A stretch of DNA of 35,033 nt from Gammaproteobacteria bacterium (GTDB lineage Bacteria > Pseudomonadota > Gammaproteobacteria > Steroidobacterales > Steroidobacteraceae), in contig JAFAPI010000061.1 in NCBI GenBank assembly GCA_019247195.1, positions 1 through 35,033 on the forward strand, given 5' to 3'. This document shows positions 1 through 8,092 of the stretch, piece by piece. Numbering within the stretch: the stretch's first letter is position 1; each line of letters begins with the position of its first letter. The notes below the pieces were generated by a model. It was not told the origin of the DNA and searched no databases. It was given only the letters and a program-made list of their open reading frames with translations. Made by a program: the position numbers and the translations under genes.

Positions 1-2097
1 GAGATCTGGTCCTCACGGCTCTTTCAACGCTTCTTCGCCGCGCGCGCGCGGCGCGCCGGTCCCGTGCATTGGGTCGACGCGAGCCGCGTGGTGCTGGTCG
101 ACTGGGGCGCGTGGGGTCCGGGCATCCAGTGGGAAGAGTCACGTGCCAATCTCAACACCGAGGTCCCCGCGGGCTTTGCCGGGACCCTGGTGATCACCGG
201 TTTCATCGCCTCCGACCGCCGCGGCGTGCGCACCACGCTGGGTCGCAACGGCAGCGATTTCTCGGCCTCGATCTTCGGTGCCCTGTTGGGCGCACGCGAG
301 ATCCACATCTGGACGGACGTCGACGGGGTGCTGTCGGCCGACCCGCGGCGCGTGCCGGACGCGACGGTCATCGATGCGCTCTCTTACAACGAGGCGATGG
401 AGCTGGCGTACTTCGGCGCCAAGGTCATCCACCCCAAGACCATGGCTCCGGCGGTGGCCGATGCCATCCCGATCTGGATCCGCAACACCTTCGCACCGGA
501 CAAGACCGGCACCTTGATCTGCGCGCAGCCGGACTCGAGCCTGCCGGTCAAGGGCATCACCAGCATCGAGCGGGTCGCGCTGGTCAATCTCGAGGGCACG
601 GGGATGATCGGGGTGCCCGGCACGGCGTACCGGCTGTTCGGCGCGCTGCGCGAAGAGGGGATCTCGGTCATTCTCATCTCGCAGGGCAGTTCCGAGCACT
701 CCATCTGCTGTGCCATCCCGCAGGAGCAGGCCGAGCGTGCGGTGGCGGTGGTACGCCGCGCCTTCGAGCGCGAGATGCGCGACGGGCAGATCCAGAGCGT
801 GGACGTCGATCCCGACCAGGCGATCCTCGCAGTAGTCGGGGACGGGATGGCCGGCACCCCCGGCGTCGCCGCCAAGGTGTTCGCGGCGCTCGGTACGGCG
901 GGAGTCAACGTCCGCGCCATCGCGCAGGGCGCCTCGGAGCGCAACATCTCGGCGGTCGTCGAGGGGCGCAACGCCACGCGCGCGCTGCGCGCCGTGCACG
1001 CCGGACTGTACCTCTCTCCTCATACGCTCTCGATCGGGGTCATCGGACCGGGCGCGGTCGGCGGGGCGCTGCTCGAGCAGCTGGCCTCGCAGAGCGAGCG
1101 GCTGCGCCAGCAGTTCAGACTCGACCTGCGGCTGCGCGGCATTCTCAGCTCGCGGCGCATGTTGCTGGCAGAGCCCGGGATCCCGCTGAGCGGCTGGCGC
1201 GCGGCCTTCGCGGGGTGTGCGGCCGCGGCCGATCTGGAACGCTTCCTCGAGCACGTGCGCGTCGACTATCTGCCGCACACGGTGCTGGTCGACTGCACCG
1301 CGAGTGCGGCGGTGGCGGCGCGCTACGCGGACTGGCTCGCGGCCGGCATCCACATCGTGACGCCGAACAAGAAAGCCAACAGCGCCGCGCTGGTCGAGTA
1401 CGAGCGGTTGCGCGCCGCGCGCCGCCAGGGCGGCTCGCACTACCTCTACGAGGCGACCGTGGGCGCCGGGCTGCCCGTGGTGCAGACCTTGCGCGACCTG
1501 CGCGAGACCGGCGACGAGATCCGCAGCGTGGAGGGCATCTTCTCCGGCACGCTGGCGTACCTGTTCAACCTGTATCAGGGGGAGCAGGCCTTCTCGAGTA
1601 TCGTGCGCGACGCCCGCCAGCGGGGTTTCACCGAGCCGGACCCCCGCGATGACCTGTCGGGCATGGACGTGGCCCGCAAGCTCATCATTCTCGGGCGCGA
1701 AATGGGGTTGAGGCTGGAGCTGCAGGACGTGCAGGTCGAGTCCCTCGTGCCGCGCGAGCTGGCCGATGGCTCGATCGAGGAGTTCATGGCGCGGCTGCCG
1801 CGCTACGATGAGGCCATGCGGCAGCGCCTGAGCAGCGCCCGCGCCCGCGGGCACGTGCTGCGCTACACCGGTAAGATCACCGCCGCCGGGGTGGCCACGG
1901 TCGGGCTGCAGGAGCTCGAGCGCACCCATCCGTTTGCGCACATCGCCCTCACCGACAACGTGGTGCGCTTTGTGACGCGCCGCTACTGCGACAACCCCCT
2001 CATCGTGCAAGGGCCCGGGGCGGGGCCGGAGGTGACCGCCGGTGGGGTGTTCGCTGACCTGTTGCGCCTGGCCGCGTACCTCGGGGCGCGGCTGTGA
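1..2097 (+). CDS. thrA: Bifunctional aspartokinase / homoserine dehydrogenase I (5' truncated by window edge)
   Basis: Catalyses the first and third steps from aspartate to threonine: aspartate phosphorylation and reduction of aspartate semialdehyde to homoserine. The frame is open from base 1 and reads into GEIWSS-like aspartokinase sequence, so the start lies upstream and roughly the first 100-odd residues are missing compared with the ~820-residue E. coli enzyme; 698 residues are visible. The kinase part is followed by two ACT-type regulatory segments (around 590-1020, with VILISQGSSEHSICC and VNVRAIAQGASERNIS) and then the homoserine dehydrogenase domain, with VIGPGAVGG as the Rossmann nucleotide site and the diagnostic HIVTPNKKANS block. 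The ACT segments are where threonine feedback inhibition acts in this family. It overlaps thrB by four bases (GTGA). A thr leader, if present, lies outside the window. Confidence 0.97.
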   Translation, partial: EIWSSRLFQRFFAARARRAGPVHWVDASRVVLVDWGAWGPGIQWEESRANLNTEVPAGFAGTLVITGFIASDRRGVRTTLGRNGSDFSASIFGALLGAREIHIWTDVDGVLSADPRRVPDATVIDALSYNEAMELAYFGAKVIHPKTMAPAVADAIPIWIRNTFAPDKTGTLICAQPDSSLPVKGITSIERVALVNLEGTGMIGVPGTAYRLFGALREEGISVILISQGSSEHSICCAIPQEQAERAVAVVRRAFEREMRDGQIQSVDVDPDQAILAVVGDGMAGTPGVAAKVFAALGTAGVNVRAIAQGASERNISAVVEGRNATRALRAVHAGLYLSPHTLSIGVIGPGAVGGALLEQLASQSERLRQQFRLDLRLRGILSSRRMLLAEPGIPLSGWRAAFAGCAAAADLERFLEHVRVDYLPHTVLVDCTASAAVAARYADWLAAGIHIVTPNKKANSAALVEYERLRAARRQGGSHYLYEATVGAGLPVVQTLRDLRETGDEIRSVEGIFSGTLAYLFNLYQGEQAFSSIVRDARQRGFTEPDPRDDLSGMDVARKLIILGREMGLRLELQDVQVESLVPRELADGSIEEFMARLPRYDEAMRQRLSSARARGHVLRYTGKITAAGVATVGLQELERTHPFAHIALTDNVVRFVTRRYCDNPLIVQGPGAGPEVTAGGVFADLLRLAAYLGARL

Positions 2098-3032
2098 GGG
2101 GGGCAGCGCAGCGGGTGACGGCGTTCGCCCCCGCTTCGGTCGGTAATGTGGCGATCGGCTTCGACATCCTCGGCTTCTCGGTCGATGCGCTCGGTGATCG
2201 CGTCACGGTCAGTCGCCGCGCCGAACGCGGCGTCGAGATCAGCGCCGTCCAGGGCCTCGCGGTCGAGCTCGCCCGCAACCCGAGCGACAACACCGCCGGC
2301 AAGGCGCTCCTGGCCCTGAGCGAGGCGCTCGCGCCGCCCTGTGGTTTTTGCGTGCAGATTGACAAAGGTATCCCCCTCGGCTCGGGGCTGGGAGGCTCGG
2401 CTGCCTCGGCCGTGGCCGCCGTCGTCGCTGCCGACGCGCTGCTTGACTCGCGCTGCGCGCGGGCGGACCTGCTGCGCTTCGCCGCCGCCGGCGAGGCGGT
2501 GGCGAGTGGCGACCGGCACATGGACAACATCGCTCCCTCGCTCTACGGCGGTCTGGTGCTGACGGTGGGTGTGGATGAGCCGCGCGTAAAGCAGATCCCG
2601 GTACCCGGCGGCGTGCGCGCGGTGATCGTACACCCGCACATGTACCTCGCCACCAGCAAGGCACGGGCGATGCTCAGGCCCAGCGTGCAGCTGTCGGACT
2701 TCGTGTGGCAGACCGCGAACCTCGCCGGCTTCATCTCCGCCTGCTACACGAACGACCTCGAGATGCTGCGCGCCTCGTTTGAGGACGTCGTCATCGAGCC
2801 GCAGCGCCAAGCGCTCATTCCGGGATTTACGGCCGTGCGGCGCGCCGCGATGCAGTCCGGCGCCCTCGGCTGCTCGATCTCGGGGGCAGGCCCCACGCTG
2901 TTCGCCTGGGCGGAGGCCGCTGCAGCACCGCAGGTGCAAGCGGCCATGCAAGCTGAGTTCGCGCGCCATGGCCTCACGACCGACGCCTGGTGCGTCGAAC
3001 TCATCGCGCGCGGTGCGCGGGTGCTCGAGTGA
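2094..3032 (+). CDS. thrB: Homoserine kinase (GHMP family)
   Basis: Phosphorylates homoserine with ATP, the fourth step of threonine synthesis. The 312-residue product matches the usual ThrB length. The GHMP-kinase phosphate-binding loop is at residues 92-105 (GIPLGSGLGGSAAS), the N-terminal APASVGNVAIGFDILG block is typical of ThrB, and a C-terminal SISGAGPTLFAW block corresponds to GHMP motif 3. The chosen start is the GTG at 2094, whose TG forms part of the thrA TGA stop (GTGA overlap); a second in-frame GTG at 2115 would remove only seven residues and still leave the whole conserved region. No separate Shine-Dalgarno is obvious, so translation is probably coupled to thrA. The gene is followed by thrC through another GTGA overlap. 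Confidence 0.97.
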   Translation: MRGAAQRVTAFAPASVGNVAIGFDILGFSVDALGDRVTVSRRAERGVEISAVQGLAVELARNPSDNTAGKALLALSEALAPPCGFCVQIDKGIPLGSGLGGSAASAVAAVVAADALLDSRCARADLLRFAAAGEAVASGDRHMDNIAPSLYGGLVLTVGVDEPRVKQIPVPGGVRAVIVHPHMYLATSKARAMLRPSVQLSDFVWQTANLAGFISACYTNDLEMLRASFEDVVIEPQRQALIPGFTAVRRAAMQSGALGCSISGAGPTLFAWAEAAAAPQVQAAMQAEFARHGLTTDAWCVELIARGARVLE

Positions 3033-4351
3033 GCGCCGCGGATCCGCTGCGCTTTGTCAGCTCGCGCGGTGCCGCCCCGCCGCTCGCGCTGGGCGCGGCG
3101 CTGCGCCAGGGGCTGGCGAGTGATGGTGGACTCTACGTCCCCGAGCGCTGGCCGCAATTGCACGCCGAGGATTTCGCGGGGGGCGCCTCGCTGCCCGAGG
3201 TCGGTGCGCGTCTGCTCGAGCCCTTCGCCGCGGGTGACGCGCTCGCCGCCGCCCTGCCCGAGATCCTGCGCGAGGCGTTCAACTTCCCGGCGCCGCGGGT
3301 CGAGCTGGGAGCGCAGGGGCGGCTGGCGGTACTCGAGCTCTTCCACGGGCCGACGGCCGCCTTCAAGGATTTCGGCGCCCGCTTCCTCGCCGCCTGCTTC
3401 ACGCGACTGCGCGCCCCGCAGGAGGCGCCGCTCACGATCCTGGTCGCTACCTCCGGGGACACCGGCGCGGCCGTGGCCGCTGCGTTTCACCGCCGGCCCG
3501 GCATCGAGGTCGTGGTGCTCTTTCCGAAAGGGAGGGTTTCTCCGACCCAGGAGCGGCAGCTCACCTGCTGGGGCGAGAACGTGCGCGCCTTTGCCGTGCG
3601 CGGCAGCTTCGATGAGTGTCAGCGCCTGGTGAAGGAGGCGTTCCTCGACGCGGAGCTGCGCGCAGGCCGCACCTTCTCCAGCGCCAACAGCATCAACCTC
3701 GGGCGGCTGCTGCCGCAGAGCGTCTACTACGCCGCCACCAGCCTCGAGATCTATGGGCGGTATGGCGCGCCGGCCTCGTTCATTGTCCCGAGCGGCAACC
3801 TCGGCAATGTGCTCGCCTGCCTGTGGGCGCGGCGGGTCGGCTTGCCGATTCGCCGCGTGATCCTGGCTCACAACGCCAACCGCGCCGTGCCAGACTATCT
3901 CGCCAGCGGCACCTGGCAGCCACGCTCGAGCGTCGCGACGCTCGCCTCGGCCATGGACGTCGGCAACCCGAGCAACATGGAGCGCTTGCAGGCGCTCTAC
4001 CCGGACCTCGACGCGCTCCGCGCAGCGGTGCGCGCGCAGACCGTCAGCGATGAGGAGATACGCGAGCGGATCCGCCGCGGCTACGCGCAGTATGGTCAGA
4101 TATGGTGCCCCCACACCGCTACCGCCGCGGAGGTGTATGAGCGCCTCAGCCCCGCTGAGCGGACCAGCGAGCACTGGGTGCTGGTGGCCACGGCCCACCC
4201 GGCGAAGTTCCCCGAGATCGTCGCGCCACTCATCGGGCGGGTGCCCGAGCCGCCGCCGAGCCTGGCGCGGCTTTTCGCCCGGCCGACCCATTGCCGCGAG
4301 ATCGCGGCGGACCTCGCCGCGCTGCGCGCGGCGCTCGAGGAGACTGGCTAA
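3029..4351 (+). CDS. thrC: Threonine synthase
   Basis: PLP enzyme that converts O-phosphohomoserine to threonine, completing the thrABC operon. The reading frame is open from 2990, but I place the start at the GTG at 3029, which overlaps the thrB stop as GTGA and gives a 440-residue protein beginning MSAADPLRFVSSRG, in line with the 428-residue E. coli enzyme. The PLP lysine is K113 in FHGPTAAFKDFGARF, and the glycine/serine-rich phosphate-binding ATSGDTGAA block follows around residue 145. The frame ends TAA at 4349-4351 and the next gene begins at the very next base, so the operon continues without any gap. Composition is like its neighbours. Confidence 0.96.
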   Translation: MSAADPLRFVSSRGAAPPLALGAALRQGLASDGGLYVPERWPQLHAEDFAGGASLPEVGARLLEPFAAGDALAAALPEILREAFNFPAPRVELGAQGRLAVLELFHGPTAAFKDFGARFLAACFTRLRAPQEAPLTILVATSGDTGAAVAAAFHRRPGIEVVVLFPKGRVSPTQERQLTCWGENVRAFAVRGSFDECQRLVKEAFLDAELRAGRTFSSANSINLGRLLPQSVYYAATSLEIYGRYGAPASFIVPSGNLGNVLACLWARRVGLPIRRVILAHNANRAVPDYLASGTWQPRSSVATLASAMDVGNPSNMERLQALYPDLDALRAAVRAQTVSDEEIRERIRRGYAQYGQIWCPHTATAAEVYERLSPAERTSEHWVLVATAHPAKFPEIVAPLIGRVPEPPPSLARLFARPTHCREIAADLAALRAALEETG

Positions 4352-4948
4352 GTGCAGGAGCTCGGCAAGCTGACCCCGACCGCCTGGATCCTGATCGGCT
4401 GTGCAGCGGCCCTCGGGTTCGGGCTGTCATGGGCCGGGCGCTGGTACCGCCATTACCGCCTGCGCAAGGCGCGGCGGGCGGCTGTCACTGGCGGAGCCGT
4501 CGAGTACCTCGTCGACTCGCTGGTGCCCGATGGCATGGGGGGCGGGTTCCACGTCGATTATCTGCTCCTCACCCGGCGCGGCGTGGTGGTGATCGATCTG
4601 CGGGACGTGCGCGGCAATATCTTCGGTGGCGATCAGATGGCCGAATGGACCGTCATGGATGGTTCGCGCCGCTTCACCTTCACCAACCCGCAGAGTGCGC
4701 TCTATGACCGGATCGCGGCGGTGAAGGCCATCGCCGGTGACCTGCCGGTCGAGGGTCGCATCGTCTTCACCCGCCGCGGCCGCTTTCCCAAGGGTCTGCC
4801 GAAGTGGACCCTGATGATCGATGCGCTGCGGGACGAGATGGCCGGCGGGGACGCGGAGCGGCCGCCCGAGTCGGCCGCTCCGCTGCACGAGGGTTGGCAG
4901 CGCATCAAGGATGCGGTGAAGCCCAGCTACATGGTGGATATGCGCTAG
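4352..4948 (+). CDS. NERD-domain (nuclease-related) membrane-anchored protein
   Basis: Protein of 198 residues starting at a GTG directly abutting the thrC stop. An N-terminal hydrophobic segment (about residues 11-28) followed by a strongly basic stretch (RWYRHYRLRKARR) predicts a single membrane anchor with a cytoplasmic body. The body resembles the NERD fold: HVDYLLLTRRGVVVIDLRD at 67-85, a later W at 99 and an NP pair at 112-113. NERD proteins usually carry V-I-E-x-K at the catalytic strand; here it reads V80-I-D-L-R84, so Glu is conservatively changed to Asp and Lys to Arg. Whether it still cuts nucleic acid is unclear. It appears co-transcribed with thrABC and converges on the dipeptidase gene, sharing a CTAG in which both stops lie. 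Function is unknown; the family call is moderately firm. Confidence 0.75.
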   Translation: MQELGKLTPTAWILIGCAAALGFGLSWAGRWYRHYRLRKARRAAVTGGAVEYLVDSLVPDGMGGGFHVDYLLLTRRGVVVIDLRDVRGNIFGGDQMAEWTVMDGSRRFTFTNPQSALYDRIAAVKAIAGDLPVEGRIVFTRRGRFPKGLPKWTLMIDALRDEMAGGDAERPPESAAPLHEGWQRIKDAVKPSYMVDMR

Positions 4949-6357
4949 CTCAGCGTGCGCGCGTGGGCCTCGAGCACGAGTGAGACGCAGGTGGTGAGCT
5001 TCTGTGCGTAACCGAGGTGCAGAAACTCGTTCGGGCCGTGGGCGTTCGCCTGCGGCCCCAGCACGCCGGTGATGAAGAATTGAGTCTTGGGAAAACGCTC
5101 CCCCAGCATGCCCATGAAAGGTATGGTCCCGCCGCAGCCGATGTGTACCGCTTCGCGGCCGAAGACGGTGCGGGACGCGGCGCTGATCGCCTCCTCGAGC
5201 CAGGGCGCAAAGGGCGGCGCGTTCCAGCCGCCGGTCGCGGGGTCGGCTTCGAAGCTCACCGTCGCGCCATAGGGAGGCTCGCGCTCGAGCGCTTCCCGCA
5301 CCGCCTGCGTCGCGCGGCGCGGGTCACAGGTCGGCGGCAGCCGTAGGGAGATCTTGCAGGCGAGTTCCGGCAGCAGCACGTTGCCGGCCGAGCCGATCGG
5401 CGGCAGCCCTTCCGCGCCGGTGACCGCGAGCGTCGCGCGCCAGGTGTTGTTGATGATGAGCTCGGTCGGATCATCCGAGACGGCGTGCGCGCCCGATGCC
5501 CAGGGCAGTCGCCCCGCGACCCCCGCCCCAAGCACCCGGGCGGCCGCGCTTGCCTGCCGCTGCCGGTCCGCCGGGACGGGCACATGCAGCTCGTCGAGCA
5601 GCAGGTCGCCCGTGACGGGACTCTCGATGCGGCCGAGGAGCTGCTCGAGAATGCGGAAGGCGGTCGGGGCGATGCCCGTCGCCATGCCTGAGTGCACGCC
5701 TTCGGTGAGGATACGCACGCGCAACGTGCCGATCAGGTTGCCGCGCAGCGAGGTCGTGCACCAGACCTGCTCATAGTTGCCACACTCGGCATCCAGACAT
5801 ACCACGAGCGAAGGCTCCCCGATCCAGTCCCCCAGCGCCGCGAGATGCGCCGGCAGATCTGAGCTGCCGCTCTCCTCGCACGCCTCGATGAGCACCACGC
5901 AGCGGGGAAGTGGCACACGCTGCGCCTTGAGCGCTGCGATGGCGGTGACGGAGCTGAATACCGCGTAGCCATCGTCCGCCGCCCCGCGCCCGTAGAGCTT
6001 GCCGTCGCGAATGACCGGCTCCCACGGGCCGAGCCCCGGCAACCAGCCGGTAAATTCCGGTTGCTTGTCGAGGTGACCGTAGAGCAGCACCGAACCGGCG
6101 CGCTCGCCCGGAATGTCCACCAGCAGCAGGGGCGTGCGGCCGGGAAGGCGCTGCACCCGGACCTCCGCCCCGGGCAGTGCCTGAGCGCGGCACCAGTCCG
6201 CCATCAGCGTCACCGCGCGCTCCATATACCCGTGGCGTTCCCACTCCGGATCGAAGTCCGGCGACTTGTTCGGAATGCGCACGTACTCGGTGAGGCGGTC
6301 GATGATCGAATCCTTCCAGGTATGGGCGACGGCGGTCTGCAGCTGCGTCAGGTCCAT
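4945..6357 (-). CDS. M20 family metallopeptidase (dipeptidase-like)
   Basis: Predicted di-zinc hydrolase of the M20/ArgE/DapE/carnosinase group, 470 residues, cytoplasmic (no signal peptide). The metal and catalytic set is complete: H95 and D97 in YGHLDKQ, bridging D128 in GRGAADDGY, base and ligand E161-E162 in EACEESGS, D189 in CLDAE, and the final His at 440 in NAHGPNEF. Length and motif order fit the long M20 dipeptidases that contain the lid/dimerisation domain rather than ArgE or DapE. The ATG at 6357 is preceded by a GGGAA stretch at a suitable distance. tatD is transcribed ahead of it with a 15-base gap, so the two probably form an operon. Substrate cannot be told from sequence; a C-terminal-type dipeptidase is the best guess. 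Confidence 0.9.
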   Translation of the reverse strand: MDLTQLQTAVAHTWKDSIIDRLTEYVRIPNKSPDFDPEWERHGYMERAVTLMADWCRAQALPGAEVRVQRLPGRTPLLLVDIPGERAGSVLLYGHLDKQPEFTGWLPGLGPWEPVIRDGKLYGRGAADDGYAVFSSVTAIAALKAQRVPLPRCVVLIEACEESGSSDLPAHLAALGDWIGEPSLVVCLDAECGNYEQVWCTTSLRGNLIGTLRVRILTEGVHSGMATGIAPTAFRILEQLLGRIESPVTGDLLLDELHVPVPADRQRQASAAARVLGAGVAGRLPWASGAHAVSDDPTELIINNTWRATLAVTGAEGLPPIGSAGNVLLPELACKISLRLPPTCDPRRATQAVREALEREPPYGATVSFEADPATGGWNAPPFAPWLEEAISAASRTVFGREAVHIGCGGTIPFMGMLGERFPKTQFFITGVLGPQANAHGPNEFLHLGYAQKLTTCVSLVLEAHARTLS

Positions 6358-6372
6358 GAATGTTTCCCGATA

Positions 6373-7230
6373 TCAGTGTGTTGCGTTATCTTCTGCATCC
6401 AGGCTCTCAGCGTACTGCAGCCCGAAGAGCGCACGCGCGGCGCGGGTGCTGTGTGCGGCGAGGTCGGCGAGGGACTCACCCCGGGCCCGTGCCACGGTCG
6501 CTGCGATGTGGGGAAGATACGCCGGTTCGTTGCGCCGCGTCGCCGGGCGCGGCACGAGGTCGCGCGGCAGCAGGTACGGACCGTCGGTCTCGAGCAGCAA
6601 CCGCTCCCTCGGTATGGCGCGCACCACATCGAGCAGGTGTTTGCCGCGCCGCTCATCGCAGATCCAGCCGGTGACACCGATGTGCAGCCCGAGCGCGAGG
6701 TAGCCCTCCAGCTCTTGCAGGTGACCGGTAAAGCAATGCGCCACGCCGCGCCAGTGCGTGGCGTGGGTGCGCAGCAGCGCGAGGAAGTCGTCATGGGCTT
6801 CGCGCTGGTGAAGAAAGACCGGCTTGCCGAGCTGCTGGGCGAGCTCGAGCTGGCGCTCGAACGCCTGCCGCTGCACGGCGGGCGGGGAGTGATTGCGAAA
6901 ATAGTCGAGCCCGCATTCCCCGACCGCGACCACCGCCGGGGCGTGCGCCAGGCGCGCCAGGGCCTCGAGCGCCGCGCTGTCCAGCTCGGTCGCATGGTGC
7001 GGATGCACGCCGGCGGTGGCGTAGAGCACGCCCGGATGCGCAGCGGCGAGCTCGAGCGCCTCGGCGCTGCCGGCGCAGGTCGCGCCGGTGACCACGAGCT
7101 GTGCCACGCCCGCGGCCTGCGCGCGGGCCAGCACCGCGGCGCGATCAGCGGCGTAGCTGTCATGTGTCAGGTTGATGCCGATGTCGATCAGCGTCGGGAG
7201 CGGCGGCGCGGGTATGGTATGGTCGGCCAT
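6373..7230 (-). CDS. tatD: TatD family metal-dependent 3'-5' exonuclease
   Basis: The 285-residue product aligns by eye along its whole length with E. coli TatD: IDIGINLTHDSY near the start, TAGVHPHH, VAVGECGLDYFRN, VFLHQREAHDDF, GVAHCFTGH, TGWICDERRG, LLLETDGPYLLPRDL and RRNEPAYLPHI. These include the metal ligands (Glu of GEC, His of FLH, His of AHCF, Asp of ETD). TatD is a DNA/RNA exonuclease linked to repair of oxidative damage and RNA quality control. The start is the ATG at 7230. A TAGAAT hexamer lies at 7245-7240 and there is no Shine-Dalgarno, so the transcript may have almost no leader. The start codon of the divergent gene lies only three bases away. Confidence 0.95.
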   Translation of the reverse strand: MADHTIPAPPLPTLIDIGINLTHDSYAADRAAVLARAQAAGVAQLVVTGATCAGSAEALELAAAHPGVLYATAGVHPHHATELDSAALEALARLAHAPAVVAVGECGLDYFRNHSPPAVQRQAFERQLELAQQLGKPVFLHQREAHDDFLALLRTHATHWRGVAHCFTGHLQELEGYLALGLHIGVTGWICDERRGKHLLDVVRAIPRERLLLETDGPYLLPRDLVPRPATRRNEPAYLPHIAATVARARGESLADLAAHSTRAARALFGLQYAESLDAEDNATH

Positions 7231-7248
7231 TCCATGCGCATTCTACTG
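7213..7248. promoter_or_regulatory. Overlapping divergent start region of tatD and the 7234 gene
   Basis: The two start codons (minus-strand ATG at 7230, plus-strand ATG at 7234) are separated by three bases. On the plus strand an extended -10 (TGG then TATGGT at 7218-7223) sits 10 bases before ATG 7234. On the minus strand TAGAAT at 7245-7240 sits nine bases before the tatD ATG. Each -10 therefore falls inside the first codons of the opposite gene. No good -35 hexamer is seen on either strand. An alternative plus-strand ATG at 7219 exists. Promoter identity is inferred from pattern only. Confidence 0.4.
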
Positions 7249-8034
7249 AACGGTAGCCGCAGGCCGCGCTGGCCTATGCCGGCCGCCACCGCCGGCGCGC
7301 TCGCGGCGGCGCTGCTCGGGCTCGCCCCGCTGACGCACGCCGCACCGGTCGACTGGCGCGACGTCGAGAGCCGCATCCAGTATGGGTTTTATACCGAGGA
7401 TGCGCGCGCGCTGGAGAACGTGGCGGCGGGCTTGGTGGCCGATGAGGCGCCCGGTGGGCTGCACGATTACTACACCGCGCTCGCCGCCTGGCGCCTGGCG
7501 CAGCTGCGCCGCACGCAGCGGGGCACCCCCGGCACCGCGGAACTTGCACAAAAGTGTGTGCGCGCGCTCGATGCGTTTCTCGCCGCGCAAAGCGATTCCG
7601 CGTCGGGTCTCGCGCTGCGCGCCGCCTGTGCGGTGACACCCCTCGTCGGCGGAGCGGCTGCACCCTTCGCCCTGCACCGACCGCGGCGCGACGTGCAGCG
7701 TGCGTTGCAGCTGGCCGCGCACGATCCACGCGTGCTGCTCATCGACGCGAGCCTCGATCAGGACCTGACGAGCGTCCAGGGCGGCAACCGCGAGCGCGCG
7801 CTGGGCACGCTGCGGCGCGCCGTGAGCGCGTTTGAGGCGGAGCGCGAAGGCCCCGAGCCCGTGCCGGGGTGGGGCGCTGCCGAGGCATACCTGTATCTGG
7901 CCCGCAATCTGCTCGAACACGCTGATGCGCTGGGGGCCCGCGATGCGCTGGAGCACGCCCTGTTGCTCGCGCCCCAGTACGCGCAGGCACGCCGCCTTCT
8001 GGCACAGCTGACGGCCCAGGACAACAGCCCCTGA
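7234..8034 (+). CDS. Secreted TPR-like protein of unknown function
   Basis: I do not recognise this 266-residue protein as a named family. From the ATG at 7234 it has a basic n-region (NGSRRPRW), a hydrophobic core (about residues 16-34) and an Ala-rich end at THA-A, which together look like a Sec signal peptide; ATG 7219 would only add five residues. The mature part is alanine-rich and helical. The C-terminal AAEAYLYLARNLL and ARDALEHALLLAPQYAQARR segments look like TPR helices, as in periplasmic assembly or scaffold proteins. It precedes the exporter operon by 58 bases on the same strand, so it may belong to that transcript. The frame is open far upstream (from 6061), but that part only mirrors tatD and the M20 gene and is not coding. 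Confidence 0.7.
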   Translation: MRILLNGSRRPRWPMPAATAGALAAALLGLAPLTHAAPVDWRDVESRIQYGFYTEDARALENVAAGLVADEAPGGLHDYYTALAAWRLAQLRRTQRGTPGTAELAQKCVRALDAFLAAQSDSASGLALRAACAVTPLVGGAAAPFALHRPRRDVQRALQLAAHDPRVLLIDASLDQDLTSVQGGNRERALGTLRRAVSAFEAEREGPEPVPGWGAAEAYLYLARNLLEHADALGARDALEHALLLAPQYAQARRLLAQLTAQDNSP

Positions 8035-8092
8035 TCGCAGGCGGCGCGGGGTGCTGTGATATCGTGGCGCGCCTTCGCAGCCGCCCCCTTAC

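Noticed and set aside
139-2010. Long minus-strand open frame of 623 codons opposite thrA
   Set aside because: Its translation is low-complexity Arg/His/Gly/Ala-rich with no family motifs; it mirrors thrA codon bias in a high-GC genome.
2744-4291. Minus-strand frame of 515 codons opposite thrB and thrC
   Set aside because: No domain; Arg/Gly-rich composition expected from the antisense of GC-rich genes.
6061-7218. Upstream extension of the 7234 gene to a 657-residue protein
   Set aside because: The extra part lies antisense to the M20 gene and tatD, both with complete catalytic motifs; a good signal peptide starts at 7234.
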